Source of the DNA: Ruminococcus sp. UBA7477
Lineage (GTDB): Bacteria; Bacillota; Clostridia; Oscillospirales; Ruminococcaceae
NCBI GenBank assembly: GCA_002479715.1
Contig: DLOT01000070.1
Location: forward strand, 1-19,405
Direction of reading: 5' to 3'
DNA: 19,405 nt
The position numbers were made by a program, and so were the translations under genes. The notes below the pieces were generated by a model. The model saw nothing but the letters and a program-made list of their open reading frames with translations, made no database searches and had not been told where the DNA came from. Below are positions 1-6,164 of the stretch, piece by piece (the stretch's first letter is position 1; each line of letters starts with the position of its first letter).

Positions 1-123
1 CGACGCCATCAGTATCTTCCGCTTACTTGTAAGTTTTTTCTTTCCTCTTATTTCGTCTGCCTCGGCTACAAAATCTTCATCAATAAAGCCTACGGCCTCA
101 AGCATTGTTTCTGCTTTTTTCAT
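1..123 (-). CDS. Start of probable anti-sigma/regulatory protein (partial)
   Basis: Only the first 41 codons are in the window; the gene runs off the left edge. The peptide begins MKKAETMLEAVGF and continues with an acidic stretch (DEDFVAEADEI) and then a basic one (RGKKKLTSKRK) just before the cut, the arrangement usual before a first membrane segment. Its ATG overlaps the stop codon of the ECF sigma gene (ATGA), so the two are translationally coupled. A small gene coupled downstream of an ECF sigma factor is usually its membrane-bound anti-sigma factor. The function is therefore inferred from position; no diagnostic domain is visible in 41 residues. Confidence 0.7.
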   Translation of the reverse strand, partial: MKKAETMLEAVGFIDEDFVAEADEIRGKKKLTSKRKILMAS

Positions 124-671
124 ATATAATCCCCCTTTTGCAAATGCTCCTTAAGCCTTTGACGCATACGGAAAAGCAGGCTTTTGACATATGCCTGCGA
201 TCTTCCAAGGCTCTGAGCGATATCGGATATGCTGTCAAGGTAAAAATACCGCATGACAAAGACCTGTCTTTGCTCCTTGGGCAGCCCGCCTATATAGCTG
301 TTGATTTCTTCTCCAAGCATTCTTACGTCGATCTCCGATTCAACGCAGCCGCCGCTCAGTGTTTCCTCCAGCTCGGAAAGAGAAACAGAGTACCTGTCGG
401 AACGCTTCTGAGCGCTGTTTTTTCGCAGAATATCCACCGCACTGCTGCGTGTGAGCTTGGCAAGAAATGCCGAAAGCACTTTGGGGCGGTGAGGCGGCAT
501 AGAGTTCCAAGCGCGCATATAGGCGTCGCTGACGGCTTCCTCGCTGTCGCGGATATCGCGCAGCAGATTTTTCGCTACCGCGCAAAGATACCGTCCAAAC
601 TTGACCTTGGTCTCTTCGATCGCCTGCTCGTTTCGCTCAAAATACAAATCAATTATCATGCTGTCCTGCAT
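120..671 (-). CDS. ECF-type RNA polymerase sigma factor
   Basis: The protein (183 aa) has the two-domain layout of extracytoplasmic-function sigma factors: region 2 at about residues 20-90 (DSEEAVSDAYMRAWNS is the -10 recognition helix area) and region 4 at about 120-178 (LPKEQRQVFVMRYF, then the helix-turn-helix SISDIAQSLGRSQAYVKSLL). The length is normal for the family. I chose the ATG at 671 because a GGAAGTGG ribosome binding site lies just upstream; the reading frame stays open to 764, but that longer start would run back through the promoter. It should direct RNA polymerase to a stress or envelope regulon. The stop overlaps the next gene's start, suggesting a sigma/anti-sigma operon. 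The upstream site resembles an ECF promoter, so it may activate itself. Confidence 0.9.
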   Translation of the reverse strand: MQDSMIIDLYFERNEQAIEETKVKFGRYLCAVAKNLLRDIRDSEEAVSDAYMRAWNSMPPHRPKVLSAFLAKLTRSSAVDILRKNSAQKRSDRYSVSLSELEETLSGGCVESEIDVRMLGEEINSYIGGLPKEQRQVFVMRYFYLDSISDIAQSLGRSQAYVKSLLFRMRQRLKEHLQKGDYI

Positions 672-715
672 TTTCACCACTTCCTTTTTCGGTATAAGAA
701 ACGTTTCTTCACTTA

Positions 716-745
716 TATAGCCGCAAAAAGTCCTTGAAGGTTTCA
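716..745 (-). promoter_or_regulatory. ECF-type promoter before the sigma gene
   Basis: Read on the minus strand, TGAAACC (739-745) is followed after 15 bases by CGGCTATA (716-723). This is close to the AACC...CGTCTA pattern of many ECF sigma promoters, with one mismatch in the -10. It lies about 45 bases upstream of the chosen sigma start codon, which would fit autoregulation. Confidence 0.6.
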
Positions 746-754
746 ATATATGAA

Positions 755-788
755 AAAACCGCACGGAATTTTCATTCTGTGCGGTTTT
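755..788 (-). terminator. Intrinsic terminator of the SDR gene
   Basis: A 14-bp stem with a single mismatch (AAAACCGCACGGAA at 755-768 against TTCTGTGCGGTTTT at 775-788) encloses a 6-base loop and starts 8 bases past the SDR stop codon. On the minus strand it ends in a run of T. It also separates SDR transcription from the sigma operon. Confidence 0.85.
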
Positions 789-796
789 CGGACGTT

Positions 797-1549
797 CTAT
801 TTGCCGTAGGGACTGTCAAATTCGCGCTCGGCCTTTTCAACCGCCTGCTCAAGAGTCAATCCTGCAAAGCTCTGTGCGCCCATGATCCTGCCCGACTTCT
901 TATCGTCGATAAAAGCTCCGACTGCAATTCCCGGGATCGCGCTTTCAGGGGCATTCGGCGCATGGCTTCCTCCCAGATCGGTCCTGCACCAGCCGGGATC
1001 TGTAAGATTGATGCAAACATCAGTACCGTTTACTTTGGAACCGAGGTCTATTGTGATCTTATTCAACGCCGCCTTGCTTGCCGAATAGCCCGCCTGCTCA
1101 GGCTCAAGAGCTATCCCGCTGGTTGTGTTGACGATCCTGCCGAAGCCGCGCTCGATCATCTTCGGCATAAAGTGATAGCAGATCATAGCCGGGGCGACCG
1201 TATTTATCTTGAAGCTTTCGGTATAGTCGGATACCGGAGTCTTGAAATAATCTGTGCGGTAGGCAATCTGCATTCCCGCATTATTCAAAACGATATCGAC
1301 AGTCACGCCGAGGCTGTCGATATGCGAAAGCATTTGTTCTACAGCATTCAGGTCAGAAAGCTCAGCCCCAACCGCATAAGCCTCAACGCCTGAAGCTTTT
1401 GCCTCTGAAAGGATCTTGTCAAGATGCGAAAGGTTTCTGGCATGGACTATCAGATTGCAGCCCTGCTCAGCCATAAACCTCGCCGTCAGATATCCTATTC
1501 CTCTTGCTGCGCCGGTTATCAGCGCCCATCTTCCTCTTACGTTTACCAT
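797..1549 (-). CDS. Short-chain dehydrogenase/reductase (SDR)
   Basis: A 250-aa classical SDR, a cytosolic NAD(P)-dependent oxidoreductase. The Rossmann glycine motif TGAARGIG is at residues 12-19, the NNAG structural motif in VLNNAGMQ, the catalytic Ser in NTTSGIA and the Tyr/Lys pair in YSASK. The late PGWCRTDLGG segment is typical of the carbonyl-reductase-like branch. The ATG at 1549 is preceded by AAAGGAG at good spacing; an upstream in-frame GTG lies inside that ribosome binding site and is rejected. It is a single-gene unit with its own sigma-A promoter and terminator, so neighbours give no clue to the substrate. Substrate unknown. Confidence 0.88.
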   Translation of the reverse strand: MVNVRGRWALITGAARGIGYLTARFMAEQGCNLIVHARNLSHLDKILSEAKASGVEAYAVGAELSDLNAVEQMLSHIDSLGVTVDIVLNNAGMQIAYRTDYFKTPVSDYTESFKINTVAPAMICYHFMPKMIERGFGRIVNTTSGIALEPEQAGYSASKAALNKITIDLGSKVNGTDVCINLTDPGWCRTDLGGSHAPNAPESAIPGIAVGAFIDDKKSGRIMGAQSFAGLTLEQAVEKAEREFDSPYGK

Positions 1550-1578
1550 TGTCCGCACTCCTTTGATTTATTTTTCAT

Positions 1579-1607
1579 ATCATAACACATCGGAGCGGTA
1601 TTGTCAA
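1579..1607 (-). promoter_or_regulatory. Sigma-A promoter for the SDR gene
   Basis: On the minus strand TTGACA (1602-1607) is separated by exactly 17 bases from TATGAT (1579-1584), about 30 bases before the SDR start codon. Confidence 0.85.
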
Positions 1608-1618
1608 ACACATTTTAC

Positions 1619-1691
1619 AAAAAACTCCCGATACAAGCATCTTCCGGCCGGGGAGGTTTTTCGGCCGAATGGAAAACGCTTATATCGGGAG
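1619..1691 (-). terminator. Large terminator of the feo operon
   Basis: The arms GCTTATATCGGGAG (1678-1691) and CTCCCGATACAAGC (1625-1638) pair over 14 bp with one G-T wobble. On the minus strand the stem ends in TTTTTT. The loop of about 40 bases carries two CGGCCG hexamers that can form a second, inner stem. It lies 10 bases past the stop of the last feo gene. Confidence 0.8.
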
Positions 1692-1700
1692 CTTATGTTA

Positions 1701-1868
1701 TTATCGCTTTTTATCGGTATGTGCTGCTTCTTTGCAGCAGCCGCAGCATGAACAGTCGCCGCCGCATGAGCACTTGCCGGATTTAAGCTTTTTTATCTGT
1801 GATACTACTATCGCTACAAAGATCACCGCAACTACAGCTGCAACGATCACGGTTGCCGGATTAGGCAT
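1701..1868 (-). CDS. FeoB-associated Cys-rich membrane protein
   Basis: A 55-aa protein: residues 5-22 form one hydrophobic membrane segment (starting after MPNP), then a basic KKLKSGK linker and a dense cysteine cluster with seven Cys between residues 33 and 45 (CSCGG, CSCC, GCC), then a short basic tail. This is the layout of the FeoB-associated Cys-rich family found after feoB in many Firmicutes; a role in binding or handing on Fe(II) is proposed for the family, not proven. The ATG overlaps the feoB stop by 8 bases and has GGGGGTG in front, so translation is coupled to feoB. The feo terminator follows directly. Confidence 0.88.
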   Translation of the reverse strand: MPNPATVIVAAVVAVIFVAIVVSQIKKLKSGKCSCGGDCSCCGCCKEAAHTDKKR

Positions 1869-4044
1869 CGGCAGTCACCCCCGCGGCGGATTTAACTTTT
1901 ACCGACTTAGACGGTCTTCTGACAAGCAGCCAGATCAGCGCTGCAACAGCTATGAACGCAGCCGCAGTCGAAACGGTAAATGAGCCTTCTGTGAACAGCA
2001 TACCGAGCCTATAGACTATCAGTGAAACGATATACGCGAAGCCGCACATATAGCCGATCGCCGCAAATGTCCACTTGGAATTGTTCATTTCACGCTTTAT
2101 CGCACCCATTGCAGCAAAGCAGGGAGCGCACAGCAGGTTGAAGATCATAAACGAGTAGGCTGCAAGGCCGCTTCCGCCGAAGATCTCCTGTCCGATAAGC
2201 GTCAGTTTGGAGGAGTCTCCTGCTTCAACCAGCTCCATTGCCAGATCGGCGTTTGCCATAGAAGTCAGAGAACCGAATGTTCCGACTACCTCTTCCTTAG
2301 CAACAAGACCGAGAACCGTTGCCACTGCCGCCTGCCAGTTGCCGAAGCCGAGAGGCTTGAATACTACCGCTATAACCTCGCCGATCGCGTTAAGAAGCGA
2401 TTTCTCGTCGCCCTCGCCGATATAGTGCAGACCGCCCTCGAAAGTAAGGGAGTTAAGCACCCATATAACGATGCTTGCCGCAACGATAACCGTTCCTGCG
2501 CGCTTTATGAAGCTCCAGCCGCGTTCCCAGGTTGCACGCAGGATATTAACCGCCGTCGGAGCATGGTAGGCGGGAAGCTCCATTACAAACGGCGCAGGCT
2601 CTCCGGTGAACGGCTTTGTCTTTTTGAGGATGATACCCGAAACAACGACAGCCGCGACACCGATAAAGTAAGCGGAAACCGCTACCCACGCGCTGCCGCC
2701 GAACAGTGCGCCTGCAATCAGTCCGACAATAGGCATCTTGGCGCCGCAGGGGACAAAGCAGGTGGTCATTATCGTCATACGCCTGTCGCGCTCCTGCTCG
2801 ATAGTTCGGGAAGCCATGATTCCGGGAACACCGCATCCCGAGGAAACCAGCATAGGAATAAAGCTCTTGCCCGAAAGACCGAAACGGCGGAAGATCCTGT
2901 CCATTATAAACGCGACTCTTGCCATATAGCCTATATCCTCAAGGATCGAAAGCATCAGGAAAAGGATCAACAGCTGCGGAACGAAGCCGAGTACCGCACC
3001 GACGCCGCCGATAATACCGTCAGCGATAAGTCCGACCAGCCATGAAGCACAGCCGAGATCCTCCAGACCGGAGGTAGCAGCCGGCACTATCCACTCGCCG
3101 AACAGAGTATCATTCATAAATCCGACAGTCCAGTCACCGATGGTTCCTATCGAGATCTTATAAACGAGAAACATTACCAGTGCGAAAATGGGCAGAGCCA
3201 GTATTCTGTTTGTTACCACGCGGTCTATTTTATCTGAAACGGTTTCTCCGCCGGCGTTTTTCTTTTTATAACAGCCGCGAAGAGTCTTTGCGATAAACTC
3301 ATAGCGCTCATTGGTTATGATGCTCTCCGAATCGTCATCCATTTCGCGTTCGCAATCGGTTATCTGTTTCTCCGTTCGCGAACGGAGCTCGCCGCTCGGA
3401 TTAAGCTTTTCAAGCGCCTTCTCGTCACGCTCGAAAAGCTTAACGGCATACCATCTTCCGAAGCTCTGCGGAAGCATATTGCCGAAGCTGCTCTCGATCT
3501 GAGATATACAGCTTTCCACCTTATCCGAAAACTTAGGCGGCAAGGCTTTTTTGCCGCTTTTTGCTGCGCTGACGGCGGCCTGTGCAGCTGCAAATGTTCC
3601 CTCGCCCTTCAATGCCGATATCTCTATGACCTTACAGCCGAGTCGGCTGCCAAGCTCGGCGATATTTATGCTGTCGCCGTTTTTTCTGACGACATCCATC
3701 ATATTAACAGCAATGACCATCGGGATACCCGTTTCAAGAAGCTGGGTAGTCAGATACAGATTTCTCTCAAGATTTGTTCCGTCAACGATATTGAGTATCG
3801 CGTCGGGTGATTGCTCGAGAAGATAGTTCCTGGCGACGATCTCCTCGGGGGTATACGGCGAAAGCGAGTAGATGCCGGGCAGGTCCGTTAAGATCACGTC
3901 ATTCTGCTTTTTCATTCGGCCCTCTTTCTTCTCGACAGTAACGCCCGGCCAGTTGCCGACATAAGCGTTTGCGCCTGTCAGATCGTTAAAGAGGGTAGTC
4001 TTTCCGCTGTTGGGGTTACCGGCCAGCGCTATTCTTATTGCCAT
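1861..4044 (-). CDS. feoB: Ferrous iron transporter FeoB
   Basis: A 727-aa inner-membrane Fe(II) uptake protein. The N-terminal G domain shows G1 GNPNSGKTT (9-17), G2 region PGVTVEK (33-39), G3 DLPG (54-57), G4 NMMD (114-117) and G5 SALKG (143-147). A helical linker follows to about residue 275, then the two Gate-type membrane halves with the conserved SGCGVPGIMASRT and PCGAKMP segments, and several later membrane helices. The length is usual for FeoB. AAGGAG sits 9 bases before the ATG. It follows two feoA genes and overlaps the Cys-rich partner gene. A repeat resembling the promoter operators lies in the 65-base gap just upstream. Confidence 0.97.
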   Translation of the reverse strand: MAIRIALAGNPNSGKTTLFNDLTGANAYVGNWPGVTVEKKEGRMKKQNDVILTDLPGIYSLSPYTPEEIVARNYLLEQSPDAILNIVDGTNLERNLYLTTQLLETGIPMVIAVNMMDVVRKNGDSINIAELGSRLGCKVIEISALKGEGTFAAAQAAVSAAKSGKKALPPKFSDKVESCISQIESSFGNMLPQSFGRWYAVKLFERDEKALEKLNPSGELRSRTEKQITDCEREMDDDSESIITNERYEFIAKTLRGCYKKKNAGGETVSDKIDRVVTNRILALPIFALVMFLVYKISIGTIGDWTVGFMNDTLFGEWIVPAATSGLEDLGCASWLVGLIADGIIGGVGAVLGFVPQLLILFLMLSILEDIGYMARVAFIMDRIFRRFGLSGKSFIPMLVSSGCGVPGIMASRTIEQERDRRMTIMTTCFVPCGAKMPIVGLIAGALFGGSAWVAVSAYFIGVAAVVVSGIILKKTKPFTGEPAPFVMELPAYHAPTAVNILRATWERGWSFIKRAGTVIVAASIVIWVLNSLTFEGGLHYIGEGDEKSLLNAIGEVIAVVFKPLGFGNWQAAVATVLGLVAKEEVVGTFGSLTSMANADLAMELVEAGDSSKLTLIGQEIFGGSGLAAYSFMIFNLLCAPCFAAMGAIKREMNNSKWTFAAIGYMCGFAYIVSLIVYRLGMLFTEGSFTVSTAAAFIAVAALIWLLVRRPSKSVKVKSAAGVTADA

Positions 4045-4069
4045 TGTAACTTCACTCCTTATGTATCGG

Positions 4070-4087
4070 GGTTAGCAAAAGCTAACC
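4070..4087. promoter_or_regulatory. Metal-repressor-like dyad inside the feo operon
   Basis: GGTTAGC-AAAA-GCTAACC is a perfect 7-bp inverted repeat with a 4-base spacer, the same pattern as the sites around the operon promoter. It lies between feoA and feoB, 25 bases before the feoB start. I see no convincing -10/-35 pair here, so it could act as a roadblock or, in RNA, as a hairpin ahead of feoB. Confidence 0.6.
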
Positions 4088-4109
4088 TAAAGTGCTGAAA
4101 AAATGCGGC

Positions 4110-4331
4110 TTATTCTACTTCAACGGCCGCAGCGTCGTCCTTCCGCAGGGACAGCTCATATCCGCGCACGGTCAGCTCGATCGGATCGCCGAGCGGCGCA
4201 GACTTACGGACGTAAACCTGTGTACCCTTAGTAAGGCCCATATCCATTATTCTCCGTTTTACTGCTCCCTCGCCGTGCAGTTTAACGACAGTCGCAGTGC
4301 TGCCGACAGCTATTTCTCTCAAGGTTTTCAC
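4110..4331 (-). CDS. feoA: FeoA domain protein (second copy)
   Basis: A 73-aa SH3-like FeoA protein. It begins MKTLREIAVGSTATVV, has the family's RRIMDMGLTKGTQVYV core and ends with the GYELSLRKDDAAAVEV strand (this segment is usually involved in contact with the FeoB cytoplasmic part). FeoA is a small cytosolic partner needed for FeoB activity. The start is GTG, preceded by GGGGAGG. It lies 14 bases after the other feoA stop and 65 bases before feoB, in the same operon. Confidence 0.93.
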   Translation of the reverse strand: MKTLREIAVGSTATVVKLHGEGAVKRRIMDMGLTKGTQVYVRKSAPLGDPIELTVRGYELSLRKDDAAAVEVE

Positions 4332-4345
4332 GTTATTCCCTCCCC

Positions 4346-4558
4346 TTATACTATGATGCGCCTTGCCGTACCGCCGTTTATCGCGACACGTGCGCCCTTA
4401 ATGCTGACTATCATATTCTCTCCTGCCGCCGAAAGAACGCTTATGCGCTCTCCGACAGTGAAGCCCATATCGCCAAGGTGCTTTTTTACATCAGGTGATC
4501 CGGTCACCCGCTTTATCGTTTGTTCCTCTCCGACCTTTGCAAACAGCAGCGGCATCAT
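4346..4558 (-). CDS. feoA: FeoA domain protein (first copy)
   Basis: A 70-aa FeoA-type protein, first gene of the feo operon. It shows the KKHLGDMGFTVGERISVLS core and the GARVAINGGTARRIIV end strand. It is clearly divergent from the second copy, so the pair is not a recent duplication; tandem feoA genes are common in Firmicutes. AAAGGGG precedes two adjacent ATG codons, either of which could be used. The operon promoter lies about 75 bases upstream. Confidence 0.92.
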   Translation of the reverse strand: MMPLLFAKVGEEQTIKRVTGSPDVKKHLGDMGFTVGERISVLSAAGENMIVSIKGARVAINGGTARRIIV

Positions 4559-4572
4559 AATTACCCCTTTCC

Positions 4573-4588
4573 ATTAGTTGTGGCTAAC
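4573..4588. promoter_or_regulatory. Imperfect metal-repressor-like dyad in feo leader
   Basis: ATTAGT-TGTG-GCTAAC has one good half (GCTAAC) and one weaker half compared with the GTTAGC-N4-GCTAAC pattern. It lies between the transcription start region and the first feoA. Confidence 0.45.
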
Positions 4589-4606
4589 AGGTTATCAAAC
4601 AGCATT

Positions 4607-4624
4607 GGTTAGCTCTGGCTAACC
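4607..4624. promoter_or_regulatory. Metal-repressor-like operator at the feo start site
   Basis: GGTTAGC-TCTG-GCTAACC is a perfect 7-bp dyad placed immediately downstream of the -10 box, about at +4 to +21, a position where a bound repressor would block initiation. The TTAGC...GCTAA core resembles DtxR/IdeR-family boxes; assignment to that family is inference. Confidence 0.7.
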
Positions 4625-4634
4625 TCATAGTTAT

Positions 4635-4663
4635 ATAATAAACCACTTGATATGATTTGTCAA
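4635..4663 (-). promoter_or_regulatory. Sigma-A promoter of the feo operon
   Basis: On the minus strand a consensus TTGACA (4658-4663) lies 17 bases from TATTAT (4635-4640). Such a strong promoter would need repression, which the flanking dyads can supply. Confidence 0.9.
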
Positions 4664-4699
4664 CGGATCCTGCACAATTTCGGCAAATACTACAATATA

Positions 4700-4715
4700 G
4701 TTAGCGCTGTCTAAC
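4700..4715. promoter_or_regulatory. Metal-repressor-like dyad upstream of the feo promoter
   Basis: GTTAGC-GCTG-TCTAAC matches the pattern with one mismatch and lies about 36 bases upstream of the -35 box. With the site at 4607-4624 it brackets the promoter. Confidence 0.55.
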
Positions 4716-4756
4716 CAAAATTTTATGCATAGTGCAGCTTCTGTTTGTTTCGATAA

Positions 4757-4795
4757 AAATAAAAGCGCCCCGTATCCTCACAAGATACAGGCGCC
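4757..4795 (-). terminator. Intrinsic terminator of the tautomerase gene
   Basis: GATACAGGCGCC (4784-4795) pairs with GCGCCCCGTATC (4765-4776) with a one-base bulge and a 7-base loop. On the minus strand TTTTATTTTT follows. It starts 11 bases past the stop codon of the tautomerase gene. Confidence 0.85.
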
Positions 4796-4806
4796 TTTAA
4801 TCCGTG

Positions 4807-5148
4807 TCAGAAATTCGAGCCGTTCCAGCCCCAATCAGCCGTGGCTGAATACTTCACATAAACCCGTGAAGGCTCTATCGCGAGCTGTTCTTTCAGGATA
4901 CCGCAGATCTCTCCCGTCAGTTTGTTAAACGCTGACGGATCTGCCGAACCGTATACACTGACATCGACCATAGCGGCGGGCTGATCGCTGCCCTTGAACC
5001 ACAGGCTGCAATCGGCTTCTATACCGACCATCAGCCAGCTTTCCGACTTGCCCGGGATCACGGTGATCGCACGGCCCAGAGCTGTTTTTATTGTCTCCTG
5101 CTTTTCACCCGAGGCAGGGGTGTTTGTTTTGATATTGATAAACGGCAT
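4807..5148 (-). CDS. MIF-like tautomerase
   Basis: A 113-aa protein of the macrophage migration inhibitory factor/phenylpyruvate tautomerase family. After removal of Met the N-terminus is PFINIKTN, giving the catalytic Pro-1. The internal VDVSVYGS strand and the C-terminal YVKYSATADWGWNGSNF match the MIF end signature (ADWGWN...F). The ATG at 5148 is preceded by GGGAGG; a longer in-frame start would hide Pro-1 and is rejected. The gene is monocistronic with its own promoter and terminator. The family tautomerises keto/enol aromatic acids such as phenylpyruvate; the natural role in bacteria is not settled. Cytosolic, probably a trimer by family. Confidence 0.9.
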   Translation of the reverse strand: MPFINIKTNTPASGEKQETIKTALGRAITVIPGKSESWLMVGIEADCSLWFKGSDQPAAMVDVSVYGSADPSAFNKLTGEICGILKEQLAIEPSRVYVKYSATADWGWNGSNF

Positions 5149-5169
5149 TATAACTACCTCCCTCATCTG

Positions 5170-5198
5170 AGTATATCACACATTATGCTGCTTGGCAA
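5170..5198 (-). promoter_or_regulatory. Sigma-A promoter of the tautomerase gene
   Basis: On the minus strand TTGCCA (5193-5198) and TATACT (5170-5175) are 17 bases apart, about 20 bases ahead of the start codon. No clear terminator separates it from the upstream rmd gene, so some read-through is possible. Confidence 0.8.
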
Positions 5199-5237
5199 TA
5201 CCGTTCAAAAATTTTCATCTTACGGAACAACACGATC

Positions 5238-6152
5238 TCAGACGGTTTTTCTGTAATAGTTGAGTATTTCAAGAAGGGTATCCTCGATATTTCGCTCCTC
5301 GCGCCAGCCTGTATCACGGTTAAGCAGCGAGCTGTTGCATATAAAACAGGGCGTGTCGTAGCATCTGAGCTTGCTCTGATCGCTCTCCACGGGAATATTA
5401 CAATCAGCAAAGCTAATCAGGATGCTGAGTATTTTTTCGATAGAATATACCCTGCCCGATCCAACGTTATATATTCTGCCTGAAGCTCCTTTTTCGCCTA
5501 TCAGCCGATAGGCGCGGACAATATCCCTCACATCTGAAAAACAGCGTAAGGAATTGAGATTTCCGACCCTGAGCGATTCAGCTTTTCCTTTTTCGACTTG
5601 TGCAATTCCTCTGGCAAAATCCGAAACGACAAATCCATCTGCCTGACCGACCCCTATATGGTTAAAAGAGCGTGTCATACAAACATTGAGCTTATGCACC
5701 ATTGAATAGGTTAGACCCATATCCTCCTGACATCTTTTTGAAACGGCATACGGAGAAACGGGATTCAGCGGGTAGCTTTCATCAACTGTTATATCGGCGC
5801 TGTCAGCCCGGCCGTATTCTTCAGAAGAACCGATCAGCACAACGCGGGTTTTATCAGAAACCTTCCGCACCGCCTCGAGTATGTTCAAAGCTCCTGTCAC
5901 GTTCAGCTCAACGGCTTTTTGCGGTGCATTCCAAGAGCCTGCAACCGAGGCTGAGCCTGCGAGATTATAGATTATATCCGGCTGTATTTCCTCTATGGTC
6001 TGCAAAACGCATTCACTGTTTGTTATGTCAAGGCCGATCACTCCGAGAGATCTTACAATATCGGTCTTAACAACCTCATACCCTGCCGCCTCAAGCTCAT
6101 CACACATATATCTCCCGGCAAATCCGCAGGCGCCCGTTACTATTGCCCTCAT
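5238..6152 (-). CDS. rmd: GDP-6-deoxy-D-mannose reductase-like (RMD)
   Basis: A 304-aa extended-type SDR. The NAD(P)-binding motif TGACGFAG is at 6-13, and the catalytic residues fall in GSSEEYG (108-114) and YAVSK (Tyr135, Lys139). The C-terminal half has RIYNVGSGRVYSIEKIL and a final TGWREERNIEDTLLEILNYYR, the pattern of GDP-4-keto-6-deoxymannose reductases that make GDP-D-rhamnose, rather than of GDP-L-fucose synthase. It starts 12 bases after gmd with GAGGGAGAA as ribosome binding site, and is the last gene of the sugar operon. The alternative is a reductase with a different stereo-outcome, such as one making GDP-6-deoxytalose; the sequence cannot exclude it. Confidence 0.82.
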   Translation of the reverse strand: MRAIVTGACGFAGRYMCDELEAAGYEVVKTDIVRSLGVIGLDITNSECVLQTIEEIQPDIIYNLAGSASVAGSWNAPQKAVELNVTGALNILEAVRKVSDKTRVVLIGSSEEYGRADSADITVDESYPLNPVSPYAVSKRCQEDMGLTYSMVHKLNVCMTRSFNHIGVGQADGFVVSDFARGIAQVEKGKAESLRVGNLNSLRCFSDVRDIVRAYRLIGEKGASGRIYNVGSGRVYSIEKILSILISFADCNIPVESDQSKLRCYDTPCFICNSSLLNRDTGWREERNIEDTLLEILNYYRKTV

Positions 6153-6164
6153 AGAAATTCTCCC

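Noticed and set aside
734..1393. Plus-strand frame of 219 codons opposite the SDR gene
   Set aside because: No ribosome binding site or domain; it starts inside the SDR terminator.
2425..3045. Plus-strand frame of 206 codons opposite feoB
   Set aside because: Its composition is typical of an antisense shadow of a GC-richer gene, and feoB motifs cover the opposite strand throughout.
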